The notes: generated by a model not told the origin, from the letters alone. A DNA stretch of 64,000 nucleotides from AC-32 sp963766375 (GCA_963766375.1 CAVXZG010000007.1:1-64000); one strand, 5' to 3'; positions 40,446-51,848 are shown, numbered from the stretch's first letter. A program made the numbers and translations.

Positions 40446-40594
40446 TCGAACATCTGTTGCGATCTGGTTAACAGGGCTTGACCGGTAGTTGTGGCCTCTG
40501 AGAGGGTCGTCCTTGGATCGTCGCCGCGTTTTCTTGACGCGACGGTCTCGGTCGATCGAGGTCGTGCATGCGACGTCCAGAGACGGAGGTCGAC

Positions 40595-41792
40595 ATGGCA
40601 ACGATCGAAAGCGCAACCGAGATCCGTCCGTTCCAGCGTCGAGGTGCCGGAGGAGGAGCTCGACGACCTGCGCCGGCGCATCGCCGCGACGCGCTGGCCC
40701 AGCAAGGAGCTCGTCGAAGATCGGTCGCAGGGCGTCCAGCTGGCGACGATGCAGGAGCTCGCGCGCTACTGGGCGACCGACTACGACTGGCGCAAGGCCG
40801 AGGCGAAGCTGAACGCGCTGCCGCAGTTCACGACCGAGATCGACGGGGTGGACATCCACTTCATCCACGTCAAGTCGGCGCACGAGAACGCGTTGCCGCT
40901 GATCATGACCCACGGCTGGCCCGGCTCGGTCATCGAGCTGCTCGAGACCGATCGGCCCGCTCACCGACCCGACCGCGCACGGCGGACGCGCCGAGGATGC
41001 GTTCGACCTCGTGCTGCCGTCCCTGCCCGGCTACGGCTTCTCCGGCGAGCCGACCGAGCTCGGCTGGTGACGCCGGCCGCATCGCGCAGGCCTGGGCGGA
41101 GCTGATGCGCCGCCTCGGCTACACCCGCTACGTCGCCCAGGGCGGCGACGTGGGCGCCGCCGTCACCGACGCGATGGGCCGCCAGGCGCCCGAGGGGCTG
41201 GTCGGCATCCACACGAACTTGCTCGTGCCGGCGCTGGCCGGCCGCCCATGCCCGGCGGACACCGAGCGAGGAACGCGCGGCGACTCGAGGCAGCTCGACA
41301 CATTCAGGGCGAGCGGCTTCGGCTACTTCCTGGAGCAGGCCACGCGGCCGCAGACGATCGGCTACGCCCTGCTGGATTCACCCGTCGCCCTGGCGGCCTG
41401 GATGCTCGACCACGACACGGACAGCTACTACAAGATCTCCCGCGCCTTCGTCGACGGGCAGCCCTCGGGCAATCTCACCCGGGACCACATCCTCGACAAC
41501 ATCACGCTGTACTGGCTGACCGGCACCGGCGCCTCGGCGGCCCGCTCGTACTGGGAGAGCGGACAGGCCACAGCCGCCGCGGCCGGCCAGGCTCCGCCGG
41601 CGGTCTCGCTCCCGGTCGGCTTCACCACATTCCCCGGCGAGATCTGGCAGACCCCGCGCAGCTGGGTCGAGACGGCCTACCCGAACGTCACCTACTTCAA
41701 CGAGGTCGACAAGGGCGGCCACTTCGCCGCCTGGGAGGAGCCGGAGCTCTTCTCCGAGCGAGGTGCGAGCCGCGTTCAGGTCACTGCGTTGA
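40595..41792 (+). CDS. Epoxide hydrolase (EHN-type alpha/beta hydrolase), several frameshifts
   Basis: About 395 residues when reconstructed. Starts MATIESATEIRPF (ATG 40595, GGAGG site), then the epoxide-hydrolase N-terminal domain VEVPEEELDDLRRRIAATRWP, the oxyanion motif HGWPGS, SLPGYGFSGEP, nucleophile Asp in AQGGDVGA and the late catalytic His in DKGGHFAAWEEPELF. Frameshifts are needed near 40636, 40948, 41066, about 41250-41280 and 41762; the end is EVRAAFRSLR, stop TGA 41790-41792. It would hydrate epoxides to diols. The damage is probably sequence error because every domain is recoverable. Confidence 0.82.
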
Positions 41793-41800
41793 GGCGGCGA

Positions 41801-42455
41801 ATGATGGAGCTCCGTCGACACAGCGCTTCAGCCCGCTGTCGCGCGCGACCAGGCGCGTGCGCTCTTCGGCCAGACGATGGGGCTCGTGGCGGTCACCGCG
41901 GGTCTCTTCGCTCTGGGTGCCTACCTCGGGCGCGATCTGTCCTACGGTTGGGGCTTCGTCGCGTACATCGCGAGTTTCGCCCTTCTGATCGGCCTCAACT
42001 TCGCCGCGTCGCGCTCCGAGCAGCTCGCGATCGGCTTGCTCTTCGGTTTCGGCGTCCTGGTCGGAGTGGGAACCGCGCCGACGATCGCCTACTACGCCTC
42101 GACGAACCCTCAGTCGGTGTGGCAGGCGGGCGGAGCGACGGCGCTCTTCATCGCCGGCTTCGGCGCGGCCGGGTACGCCACGCGCCGCGACCTCTCGGGA
42201 CTCGCACGAGTGTGCTTCTGGGCGCTCCTCGTCCTGATCGTCTTCGGGATCGTGACGATCTTCGTGCGAATCCCGAACGGCGCACTGATCTACTCGATCG
42301 CCGGCCTCGTGATCTTCGCGGGATTCACGATGTTCGACTTCCAGCGTCTGAGGCGGACGCAGGACATTCGTGCCGCACCACTGCTCGCCGCCTCGATCTT
42401 CCTCGACGTCCTCAACGTCTTCCTGCTCTTGCTCTCCCTCTTCAACCGAGACTAG
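41801..42455 (+). CDS. Bax inhibitor-1 (BI-1/YccA) family membrane protein, one frameshift
   Basis: About 217 residues with seven membrane helices (for example MGLVAVTAGLFALGAYLG, LAIGLLFGFGVLVGVGTAP, ALIYSIAGLVIFAGFTMFDFQ) and a C-terminal IFLDVLNVFLLLLSLF typical of the family. The N-terminus MMEL (ATG 41801) must shift frame near 41813 to reach VDTALQPAVARDQARALFGQTM. Such proteins are pH-sensitive calcium-leak channels or FtsH modulators elsewhere; the role here is unknown. It starts 8 bases after the epoxide hydrolase stop. Confidence 0.83.
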
Positions 42456-42480
42456 CCACGAATCCCGAGCGGACGCCGCC

Positions 42481-43462
42481 ATGAGCTCTCTGCCTGTCGA
42501 AGGGCACTTGCCCTCGCTCGACGGAGCCACGGGCTGGCTCAACTCGGAGCCGCTCTCAACCGAGAGCCTGCGCGGCAAGGTCGTCCTGGTCGACTTCTGG
42601 ACGTACACCTGCATCAACTGGCTCCGCACGCTCGTCGTACATCCGCGCCTGGGCGGAGAAGTACGAGGAGCACGGGTTAGTGGTGATCGGCGTCCACACG
42701 CCCGAGTTCCCGTTCGAACAGGACGTCGACAACGTTCGCGAGGCTGCGAAGGAGATGGAGGTCGAGTATCCGGTCGCGCTCGACAGCGACTACGCGGTCT
42801 GGCGGGCCTTCGACAACAGCTACTGGCCGGCCGCCTACATCGCCGATGCGCAGGGACGAATCCGGCACCATCAATTCGGCGAGGGCGGATACGAAGAGTG
42901 CGAGAGGGTCATCCAGCGGTTGCTGGGCGAGGCCGGCGGTCGACGTCGCTGACGATCTCGTCTCCGTCTCTCCGCGACGGTTTCGAGGCTCAGGCCGACT
43001 GGGCGAACCTGGAGTCGCCCGAGACGTACCTCGGCTACGAGCAAGCCGCAGAACTTCGCGTCTCCGGGCGGCGCCGCGCTCGACGAGCCTCGCACGCTAC
43101 GTCGCGCCGGACCGGTTGAAGCTCAACCACTGGGCGCTCGCGGGCGACTGGACGATCGAGCGGGGGGCGAGCGTGCTCGAACCAGGCCGACGGCCGGATC
43201 TCGTTCCGCTTCCACGCCCGCGACGTCCACCTCGTCATGGGGCCGCCGGAACGAGGCACGTCGGTGCCGTTCCGCGTGCTCGTCGACGGAGAGCGCTCCC
43301 GGCAGCGCTCACGGGCTCGACGTCGACGAGGACGGCCACGGAGCCGTGGCCCAGCAGCGGCTCCACCAGCTGATCCGCCAGCAGGGAGCGATCAGCGACC
43401 GGACGTTCGAGATCACGTTCCTCGCTCCCGGTGTCGAGGCCTACGTGTTCACCTTCGGCTAG
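42481..43462 (+). CDS. Thioredoxin-fold protein of DipZ type (TlpA-like plus C-terminal beta domain), about seven frameshifts
   Basis: About 325 residues when reconstructed. Starts MSSLPVEGHLPSLDGATGWL and carries the TlpA/DipZ segment VLVDFWTYTCINWLRTL, in which the second active-site cysteine is Trp (TGG), then YIRAWAEKYEEHGLVVIGVHTPEF. The C-terminal part is a carbohydrate-binding-like domain found in DipZ proteins (LAGDWTIERGA, ISFRFHARDVHLVMGP, ITFLAPGVEAYVFTFG, stop TAG 43460). Frame changes are needed near 42640, 42955, 42985, 43050, 43090, 43180 and 43300. It lacks the N-terminal CcdA membrane half of mycobacterial DipZ. Confidence 0.72.
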
Positions 43463-43482
43463 GGCTCTGCTGGACCCATAGC

Positions 43483-43511
43483 TTGACCGGATTTGCAGCG
43501 GGCGCTACCGT
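43483..43511 (+). promoter_or_regulatory. Sigma-70-type promoter for the CSLREA protein gene
   Basis: TTGACC (43483-43488) and TACCGT (43506-43511) are separated by exactly 17 bases; the ATG follows 12 bases after the -10 box. It is one of few places in the window with both elements visible. Confidence 0.55.
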
Positions 43512-43523
43512 CGAACGGCTCCG

Positions 43524-45296
43524 ATGAGGATCCGGACGGGGGTCGCGCTCGCCGCATCGGTCGCTTTGGCGGCGGCCGTGAACGCACACGCCGCCACCTT
43601 CACAGTCACCCGTCTGGACGACCCCGCCCCGGGGGCCTGCGACTCGGACTGCTCGCTGCGCGAGGCCGTGCGTGCGGCCAACGCCGGCTCCGGTGGCGAC
43701 ACGATCTCGATCCCGGCCGGCCACATCCGGCTGAGGATCGCCGGCCCCGGTGAAGACGCCGCGGCCACCGGCGATCTCGATCTGACCAAGAGCGTCACGA
43801 TCGCCGGCTCCGGCGCGCGGGCGACCGTGATCGACGCCGACGGCGGTGACCGGGTCTTTGACATCAAGACGGGCGTCACAGCCCTGATCTCCGACGTCAC
43901 GGTCACGGGCGGCTTCGTCGACGGCAACGGCGGTGGGATCGCGAGCGCGGGCCTGCTCACGCTCGTCCGGGACACCGTCTCCGGGAACCACGCGCTGCTG
44001 GCCTCGAACGGGAACGGCGGCGGGATCGACTCCAGCGGCACGCTCACGCTTACGGAGACGGAGGTCTCGGGCAACGGCGCCTACAACGGCGGAGGGATCA
44101 GGTTCGGCGGCACCCTCTCGCTGACGAACAGCACGGTCAGCGCCAACACGGCGGGCGGCCCCGGCTCGAACGGCGACGGAGGTGGCATCTCGGGCTCCGG
44201 CGGAGCGACGCTCACGGCGACCGGCACCACGATCGTCGGCAACAGCGCCTTCAACGGCCTCGGCTCGGGCGGCGGCATCAGCGCCTCGATGGCGACCCTG
44301 GGCGGGACGATCGTCGCCAACAACCTCGCGCACGAGACCAACCAGAGCGCGACCTACGCCGACAACTGCTCGGTCGGCACGATCGCCACCCAGGGGAGCA
44401 ACCTCTCGGACACGACCGATTGCAACCTGGCCTCACCGAGCGACCAGCAGAACGTGCCCGTGCTGCTTGGCCCACTGGCCGACAACGGCGGCGAGACGGA
44501 CACCCACGCCGTGCCCGCCGCGAGCAAGGCGCTGAACTCCAGCGCGGTCTGCCCCGCAACCGACCAGCGCGGAGCGACCCGTAGGGCCGGTGTGCCCTGC
44601 GAGGTCGGCGCCTATGAGGTCGCGCCGCCGACTCCTGGCGGCTCGCCGGCCACGAGCGTCACAGCCACGAGCGCGGTGCTCGAGGGGGCGGCGGAGAGCA
44701 GCGTGCTGCTGACCGCCTACCGCTTTGCCTGGACCGTGGAAGGCACTACCACGGGCGGCACCACGGCCCTGCAGTGGGTCGCGCCGAAGACAACTGCCCA
44801 CCTCTCCGCGCGCCTCACGGGCCTGGCACCTGGCACGACCTACAGCTACGAGCTCGTGGGCGTCAACGCCGATGGGACCGGCTCGAGCACGCCTATCGCG
44901 TTCACCACCGCCCAGGACCGGACGAAGCCGGTGCTCAGCCTCCTTCGCGTCGCACCCGCGATCTTCCGCGCGGCCAAGGGAACGACGATCTCGTTCACGC
45001 TTTCGGAGGCCGCGACCACGACGCTGCGGTTCGACCGGGTGCTACCGGGCGTGCGGCGGGGCAAGCGCTGCGTCGCGCGCACCGCTCGCCGGCGCGGCCG
45101 GGCCTGCACGCGCTACATCCCTGTCGTCGGCAGCGTCGCGGTCGTCGGCAAACTCGGCGCCAACAGCACCCGCTTCGACGCCAAGGTCGCCGGAAAACCG
45201 CTCCGGCCCAGTGCATACCGCCTGCGCGCAGCTCCGAAGGACGGCTCCGGAAACGTCGGCAAGACCGTGATTACCGCGTTCCGCGTCCGGCGCTAG
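43524..45296 (+). CDS. Secreted CSLREA-domain parallel beta-helix protein with fibronectin III domain
   Basis: 590 residues. Signal peptide (MRIRTGVALAASVALAAAVN...), then the CSLREA motif (CDSDCSLREAVRAANAG), then repeated beta-helix rungs rich in GGG-I (GNGGGIASAGLLTL, GNGGGIDSSGTLTL, YNGGGIRFGGTLSL, GDGGGISGSGGATL). A 'DNGGETDTHA' closing segment and GAYE end the helix; a fibronectin type III-like domain (about 375-465) and a C-terminal beta domain with basic residues follow. Most likely a surface or secreted adhesin-like protein. No LPXTG anchor is seen. Confidence 0.87.
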   Translation: MRIRTGVALAASVALAAAVNAHAATFTVTRLDDPAPGACDSDCSLREAVRAANAGSGGDTISIPAGHIRLRIAGPGEDAAATGDLDLTKSVTIAGSGARATVIDADGGDRVFDIKTGVTALISDVTVTGGFVDGNGGGIASAGLLTLVRDTVSGNHALLASNGNGGGIDSSGTLTLTETEVSGNGAYNGGGIRFGGTLSLTNSTVSANTAGGPGSNGDGGGISGSGGATLTATGTTIVGNSAFNGLGSGGGISASMATLGGTIVANNLAHETNQSATYADNCSVGTIATQGSNLSDTTDCNLASPSDQQNVPVLLGPLADNGGETDTHAVPAASKALNSSAVCPATDQRGATRRAGVPCEVGAYEVAPPTPGGSPATSVTATSAVLEGAAESSVLLTAYRFAWTVEGTTTGGTTALQWVAPKTTAHLSARLTGLAPGTTYSYELVGVNADGTGSSTPIAFTTAQDRTKPVLSLLRVAPAIFRAAKGTTISFTLSEAATTTLRFDRVLPGVRRGKRCVARTARRRGRACTRYIPVVGSVAVVGKLGANSTRFDAKVAGKPLRPSAYRLRAAPKDGSGNVGKTVITAFRVRR

Positions 45297-45385
45297 GAAC
45301 TTTTCGTTTGCCGCCGAAGAAGATTGCCCTCAGAATGTGAACGCAGCTCCCGCAGCGGCATTTGCCCAGACGCATCGGAGGTCGC

Positions 45386-46716
45386 ATGGCCAAGAAGGTT
45401 GTCAGCCCGCCCGCAAAGCGGCGTGACGCCCGCTCGAAGAACGGCTCCCAGGGTGACGGCGGCCCGCAGCGTGGCGCCCTCGTCGCCGACATCATCATCG
45501 CGAACGCGCCCGACCCCGTGTTCGTCTCCGACCTCGAGGGCAAGATCCTCCAGGCAAACGACGCCGTCTCCGAGCTGCTCGGCTTCCGCAAGGACGAGGT
45601 GCTCGAACAGTCGCTGCAGCGCTTCATCAGCCCGGAGGAGACGCGCGAGTTCGTCGCCGCTCTCGGCGAGGTGGTCGAGCGCGGCGTCACCCGAAACGTC
45701 GTCCTGAACCCACGCAGCGCCTCGGGCGAGGTGATTCCGACCAGCCTGAACGCCTCGGCCCTGCGCGACCCCGAGGGCAAGGTGATCGGCGCGATCGGCG
45801 TCCTGCGAGACATGCGCGAGCTGGACAAGGCCCGCGCCTACGCGGAGAGCTTGATCAAGAACGCTCCCGACCCGGTGTTCGTCTCCGACCTCGAGGGCAA
45901 GATCCTCCAGGCCAACGACGCGGTCTCCCAGCTGCTCGGCTTCCGCCAGGACGAGGTGCTCGAGCAGTCGCTCTCGCGCTTCATCAGCGCCGAGGAGACG
46001 ATGGAGTTCACCGCGGCCCTGCGCGAGGTGGTCGAGCGCGGCGTGACGAGAAACGCCGTCCTCAATCCGCGCAGCGCCTCCGGCGAGGTGATCCCGACCA
46101 GCCTCAACGCCTCCGCCCTGCGCGACCCCGACGGCAAGGTGATCGGCGCGATCGGCGTCCTGCGAGACATGCGCGAGCTGGACAAGGCCCGCGCCTACGC
46201 CGAGAGCCTGATCGAGAACGCGCCCGACCCGGTGTTCGTCTCCGACCTCGAGGGCAAGATCCTCCAGGCCAACGAGGCGGTCTCGCAGCTGCTCGGCTTC
46301 CGCACGGACGAGGTCGTCGAGCAGTCGCTCTCGCGCTTCATCAGTCCCGAGGAGACGCGCGAGTTCACGGCCGCTCTGCGCGAGGTCGTCGAGCGCGGCG
46401 TGACGAGAAACGCCCGCCTCAACCCCCGCAGCGCCTCCGGCGAGATCATCCCCACCACCCTCAACGCCTCCGCCCTGCGCGACTCCGACGGCAAGGTGAT
46501 CGGCGCGATCGGGATCCTGCGCGACATGCGCGCCTACGAAGAGGTGGTGCGCGACCTCGAGCGGTCGAAGAGCGAGCTCCAGGAGAAGATCCTCGACCTC
46601 GAGAAGTTCGAGGAGGTCGTCGTCGGCCGCGAGCTGAAGATGATCGCCCTCGAGAAGGAGCTGGAGACGCTCCAGCAGGAGAACGAGAGGCTCAAGACCG
46701 AGCGCGCGACGGGCTG

Positions 46717-46717
<1 letters not shown>
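45386..46717 (+). CDS. Triple-PAS sensor protein without an output domain
   Basis: 443 residues (ATG 45386, GGAGG site; the earlier in-frame start lacks support). Three nearly identical PAS units of 119 residues (about 33-150, 152-269, 271-388), each with NAPDPVFVSDLEGKILQAN, LNPRSASGE and DGKVIGAIG-like segments, then a coiled coil (about 390-443) rich in Glu and Leu. There is no kinase, cyclase or DNA-binding domain, so it probably works by contacting the histidine kinase encoded next, whose ATG overlaps its stop (TGATG). The ligand is unknown; no haem or flavin residues are evident. Confidence 0.88.
45505..46575 (+). repeat. Three tandem 357-bp repeats encoding PAS units
   Basis: The block GTGTTCGTCTCCGACCTCGA recurs at 45518, 45875 and 46232, exactly 357 bases apart (119 codons). 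The units are highly similar at DNA level over most of their length, pointing to recent duplication or gene conversion. Confidence 0.9.
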
Positions 46718-47739
<1,022 letters not shown>

Positions 47740-47742
47740 ACG

Positions 47743-49199
47743 CTGCGCGAGATCCTGATCGTCGACGACGACCCGGCGCTGCTCGAGGCGCTTCCGCGCG
47801 CGCTGCAGCTTCGGCTGGACGGGATCGGGATCGACACCTCGGAGACCGCCGCCGACGCGCTCGAGCGGATCCGCCGCGAGGACTACGACGCGATCGTGAC
47901 CGACATCAAGATGCCGGGGATGGACGGGCTCGCCCTCCTGAACGAGATCCGCAGCGTGCGGCCGAAGACGCCGACGCTCCTGATCACCGGCCACGGCGAG
48001 CACGACCTCGCGGTCCAGGCGCTCCGCGGCGGGGCCTACGACTTCGTGCAGAAGCCGATCGACCGCGACTACTTCGTCGCCTCGCTCGAGCGCGCGATCC
48101 AGCTGCGCCGGCTCGACCGCGAGGTCGAGCGTCAGCGCCTGGCGCTGGAGCGGCACGCGCGCGTGCTCGAGCACGTGGACGACGGCGTCTTCCTCCTCGA
48201 CGAGGGCGGCGTGATCCGGCACTGGAACCCGGCGGCTCAGGCGATCACCGGGCTCGCCGAGGACGCAGGTGCTCGACAGGCCGGCCGAGGAGGCGCTGCC
48301 GGGCTGGGAGACGATCGGCAGCCTGATCCCGGTGGCCACCCTTCCGGGGCCTGGAAGCCGCGGGGCCAAGACGGTGCCGCTCGAGCTCGACGGCCGCGAG
48401 CTGTGGCTCTCGATCTCCGGCGTGAAATTTGGCGACGGCATCGTCTACGCCTTCCGCAACCTGACCGAGGAGCGCGCGCTCGACGAGCTCAAGGGCGAGT
48501 TCGTCGCGACCGTGTCGCACGAGCTGCGCACGCCGCTTGCGGCGATCTACGGCTCGGCCCAGACGCTGCGCCGCAAGGACCTCGACCTCGACGACGAGCG
48601 CCGCGAGAGCCTGCTCGACGTGATCGCCCACGAGTCCGAGCGGCTGACGCGCATCGCCGGAGACATCCTGCTGGCGAACACGCTCGACTCGGACCGCCTG
48701 CGGCTGGAGCGCGAGCCGGTCGACCTGGACGGGCTCACCCGCGAGGTGGTGGAGCAGATGCGCATCTCCTTCGTCGACCGGGACGACATCTCGATCCAGT
48801 TCTCGAGCCGGCAGCCCGGCGCCGCAGTCGCCGGTGACGCCGGACAAGCTCCGCCAGATCCTGATGAACCTGATCGAGAACGCGGTCAAGTACTCGCCCG
48901 ACGGCGGGCGCATCGAGGTCGGTCTGGAGGCCCGCGACAGCCGCGTGCGCGTGATCGTCCGCGACGAGGGCATCGGGATCCCGCCGGGCGAGGAGCAGCG
49001 CATCTTCGGCAAGTTCTACCGAGTCGATCCGCAGCTCAGCCGCGGCGTCGGCGGCACCGGGCTCGGGCTCTATATCTCGCGCGAGCTCGTGCGCCGGATG
49101 CAGGGCCGCCTCTCGGTCGCCTCGCACGAGGGCAAGGGCTCGACGTTCTTCGTCGACCTGCCGCTGGCGCCCGCCGCCGCGCTCAGCGAGACCGGCTAG
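47743..49199 (+). CDS. Receiver-PAS-histidine kinase hybrid, two frameshifts, unusual start
   Basis: About 485 residues. Receiver domain REILIVDDDPALLEAL with phosphoacceptor in VTDIKMPGMDG and Lys in DFVQKPIDRD, a PAS-like segment (HVDDGVFLLDEGGVIRHWNP), then HisKA (ATVSHELRTPLAAIYGSAQTL) and ATPase (NLIENAVKYSPDGG, DEGIGIPPG, GVGGTGLGLYIS). Frame shifts near 48266 and 48838 are needed. No ATG/GTG/TTG lies upstream of the receiver after the previous stop; CTG 47743 is the only plausible start, unless a base is wrong here. It should receive phosphate from the preceding kinase and relay it. Confidence 0.82.
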
Positions 49200-49210
49200 A
49201 CAACCGGCCC

Positions 49211-50155
49211 GTGGCCGCGCCGATCCGCATCGGCACCTGCTCCTGGGCGGACGAGTCGCTGACGCGCTACTTCTACCCGCCGGGGGTGAAAGGCGCCGAG
49301 GAGCGGCTGCGCTACTACGCCGACCGGTTCGACACCGTCGAGGCGAACTCGACGTACTACCGCCTTCCGGACGAGGAGATGGTGCGCCGCTGGCACGAGC
49401 GCACGCCCGAGGGATTCGTCATGCACGTCAAGGCCTTCGGCGTGATGACGCGGCACCCGGTCAAGCTCGAGCAGCTCCCGCCGGACCTGCGCGAGGGAGC
49501 GCCCGTGGACGAGCGCGGCCGCATCGACCGTCCGCCGCGCGAGTTCCGGGCCGAGGTCTTCCGCCGCTTCCATGCCGCGCTCGAGCCCCTGCGCCTGAAC
49601 GACAAGCTCGGCGGGATCCTCATGCAGCTCCCGCCTTACGTGGTCTTCAAGCCGGCCTCGCTCGAGTACCTCGAGTGGGCGCAGGAGCAGCTCGGCGGGG
49701 ACGAGATGCTGGTCGAGTTCCGGCATGCGAGCTGGCTCGACGAGGAGAACCGCCTGGAGACGCTCGCCTTCCTCGAGCGCAACCACATGAGCTACGTGAT
49801 CGTGGACGCACCGCGGACGCAGGCGCGGAACGTCTCCCCCACCGTCGTCGCGACGACCACCCCGACGGCGTACGTCCGCTACCACGGCCGCAACGCGGAG
49901 ACCTGGAACAAGCGCGTGCGCAGCGCCGCCGAGCGGTTCGACTACCTCTACTCCGAGGAGGAGCTCGGCGAGTGGGTCGCGCCGCTGGCCGAGCTCAGCG
50001 GTCAGGCGGACAACGTCTACGCGATGTTCAACAACAACGGCCGCTCGGCGACGCCGCAGGGCGACATCGCGCAGGCACCGGTCAACGCGCAGATGCTGCG
50101 CGGGCTGCTCGAGAGCAAGGGGTTGCCGGTCACGCCGGCGCCCGCCTCTGCGTAG
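49211..50155 (+). CDS. DUF72 (YecE-like) TIM-barrel protein
   Basis: 314 residues. IRIGTCSWADESLTRYFYPP at the N-terminus, DTVEANSTYYRLP, FVMHVKAFGVMTRHP, LVEFRHASWL and YVRYHGRNAETW are hallmark segments of DUF72, a TIM-barrel family of unknown enzymology. GTG start at 49211 has a TAGACA box 8 bases upstream, formed partly by the preceding stop codon, and no ribosome site. Function cannot be given beyond the fold. Confidence 0.88.
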   Translation: MAAPIRIGTCSWADESLTRYFYPPGVKGAEERLRYYADRFDTVEANSTYYRLPDEEMVRRWHERTPEGFVMHVKAFGVMTRHPVKLEQLPPDLREGAPVDERGRIDRPPREFRAEVFRRFHAALEPLRLNDKLGGILMQLPPYVVFKPASLEYLEWAQEQLGGDEMLVEFRHASWLDEENRLETLAFLERNHMSYVIVDAPRTQARNVSPTVVATTTPTAYVRYHGRNAETWNKRVRSAAERFDYLYSEEELGEWVAPLAELSGQADNVYAMFNNNGRSATPQGDIAQAPVNAQMLRGLLESKGLPVTPAPASA

Positions 50156-50166
50156 CATCCAGAGCC

Positions 50167-51189
50167 ATGGAGCCCTGGTCCTACGAGCTCGCCGGCCGCT
50201 TCGACGAGCACCAGTTCGAGAGCGAGGTCCTGAAGGACAACCCGCTCGGCGACCCGCACGTGCGCCCGCTCTGGGTCTACGTGCCGCCCGGCTACGACAC
50301 GGACTCCGAGCGGAGCTACCCGGTGATCCACGTGATCCAGGGCCTGACGGGGCAGATCGACATGTGGCGCAACCGGACGCCGTTCCGCAAGAACTTCCCG
50401 GAGCTCGTGGACGAGATGTTCGCGCGCGAGGCCTCGCCGCCGTGCCTGCTCGTCTTCGTCGACGCCTGGACCTCGCTCGGCGGAAGCCAGTTCGTCGACT
50501 CGCCCGGGACCGGCCGCTACCACACATACATCTGCGACGAGGTCGTGCCCTTCGTGGACGCGAACTACCGGACGATGGCGGCGTCCGAGCACCGCGGGAT
50601 CGCGGGCAAGTCGAGCGGCGGCTACGGCGCGATGGTGAACCCGATGCTGCGGCCGGACGTCTTCGGCGGCCTGGCCACCCACGCCGGCGACGCGCTCTTC
50701 GAGATGTGCTACCTGCCGGAGTTCCGCAACTCGGTGCGCGCGCTGCGGGAGCATTACGACGGCTCGTTCGAGCGCTTCTGGGAGGACTTCCGCAGCCGCC
50801 CCGCGCTCTCGAAGGACAGCGACCACACCCTTCTGAACGACTACTGCATGGCAGCCTGCTACTCGGCTGACGAGGACGGGACGGTGCAGCTGCCCTACGA
50901 CACCGCGACCGGAGAGCTGCGGCCCGAGATCTGGGAGCGCTGGCTTGCCTGGGACCCGGTGCGGATGGCGCCCGAGCGGGCCGACGCGCTGCGCTCGCTC
51001 AAAGCGATCTACGTGGACTGCGGCAAGCGTGACCAGTTCTACCTCGACCTCGGCGCGGAGGCATTCCGCCGGAGGCTCGAGGAGGTCGGCGTGACCGATT
51101 ACTTCTTCGAGCTCTTCGAGGGAACGCACTCTGCGGTCGAGTACCGCTACCCGCTTGGGATCGCGTACCTAGCGGAGCGGCTCTCGTGA
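50167..51189 (+). CDS. Esterase of the alpha/beta hydrolase fold (enterochelin-esterase/esterase-D-like)
   Basis: 340 residues. PLWVYVPPGYDTDSERSYPVIHVIQG leads into an alpha/beta hydrolase core with the nucleophile elbow GKSSGG (Ser149) in HRGIAGKSSGGYGAM, and a late His in FEGTHSAVEYRYP. No signal peptide, so it is probably cytoplasmic. ATG 50167 has a TAGCAT box 8 bases before it. The substrate is unknown; related enzymes act on siderophore esters or S-formylglutathione. Its stop overlaps the amidase start (GTGA). Confidence 0.85.
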   Translation: MEPWSYELAGRFDEHQFESEVLKDNPLGDPHVRPLWVYVPPGYDTDSERSYPVIHVIQGLTGQIDMWRNRTPFRKNFPELVDEMFAREASPPCLLVFVDAWTSLGGSQFVDSPGTGRYHTYICDEVVPFVDANYRTMAASEHRGIAGKSSGGYGAMVNPMLRPDVFGGLATHAGDALFEMCYLPEFRNSVRALREHYDGSFERFWEDFRSRPALSKDSDHTLLNDYCMAACYSADEDGTVQLPYDTATGELRPEIWERWLAWDPVRMAPERADALRSLKAIYVDCGKRDQFYLDLGAEAFRRRLEEVGVTDYFFELFEGTHSAVEYRYPLGIAYLAERLS

Positions 51190-51848
51190 TCCTGAGCGCT
51201 GCGGGCGTTGCCGCCGCAGCGCTGATCTGCCTCGACCCCGGCCACGGCACCCCGCCGGCCGTGGGCCGGCAGACCGAGCCCATCGGCCCCGGCTCGAAGG
51301 TGCTGAAGATCAAGGACGGCGGCGGCGCCGCCGGCGAGGCGGGCGTCGCGCTGGCGATCGCGCGCCGCACACGGGCGCTCCTGCTGGCACGCGGCTACCG
51401 CGTGGCGATGACGCGCACCGGCTCGACCTTCCGCTACGGCAACGGCGGGAACATCGCGCGCGCGCAGTTCTGCAACCGGCGGCATGCGGCACTGATGGTT
51501 CGCATCCACGCGGACGGCTCCGGCAACACCTCGCTGCACGGAGTCTCGACGCTGGTCCCCGCCTGGCACCGCGGCTGGACGGACGACATCTACACGCCGA
51601 GCCTGCGCGCCGGGCGGGCGCTGCAGCGGGCGGTGGTCAGCGCAACCGGCGCAGCCGACCGTGGCCTCGTCCGGCGCGCCGACCTGACGGGCTTCAACTG
51701 GTCCGACGTGCCGTCCGTACTCGTGGAGACCGGGTTCCTCTCGAATCCGGCCGAGCGGCGCCTGCTCCAGTCGGGCGCTTATCAGCAGCGGGTCGCGCGG
51801 GGCCTGAGCGCCGGCGTGGCGGCCTTCATCGCGCTGCCAAGCAGTTAG
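51186..51848 (+). CDS. N-acetylmuramoyl-L-alanine amidase (Amidase_3)
   Basis: 220 residues. A short hydrophobic N-terminus (ILSAAGVAAAALI) leads straight into the catalytic domain. Zinc ligands His20 (DPGHG), Glu51 (GEAGVAL) and His108 (RIHADG), and catalytic Glu181 (VETGFLSNPAE) match the family. It cleaves the bond between MurNAc and the peptide stem of peptidoglycan. GTG start overlaps the esterase stop, so the two are co-translated. No cell-wall-binding repeats. Confidence 0.9.
   Translation: MILSAAGVAAAALICLDPGHGTPPAVGRQTEPIGPGSKVLKIKDGGGAAGEAGVALAIARRTRALLLARGYRVAMTRTGSTFRYGNGGNIARAQFCNRRHAALMVRIHADGSGNTSLHGVSTLVPAWHRGWTDDIYTPSLRAGRALQRAVVSATGAADRGLVRRADLTGFNWSDVPSVLVETGFLSNPAERRLLQSGAYQQRVARGLSAGVAAFIALPSS

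Noticed and set aside
40568..42484. 638-residue plus-strand frame spanning epoxide hydrolase and BI-1
   Set aside because: It carries only part of the epoxide hydrolase and then reads the BI-1 gene in the wrong frame; it is created by the frameshifts.
42590..42630. Possible selenoprotein in the DipZ-like gene near the sel locus
   Set aside because: The second position of the redox site is TGG (Trp), not TGA, and the breaks in the gene are frame changes rather than an in-frame UGA.
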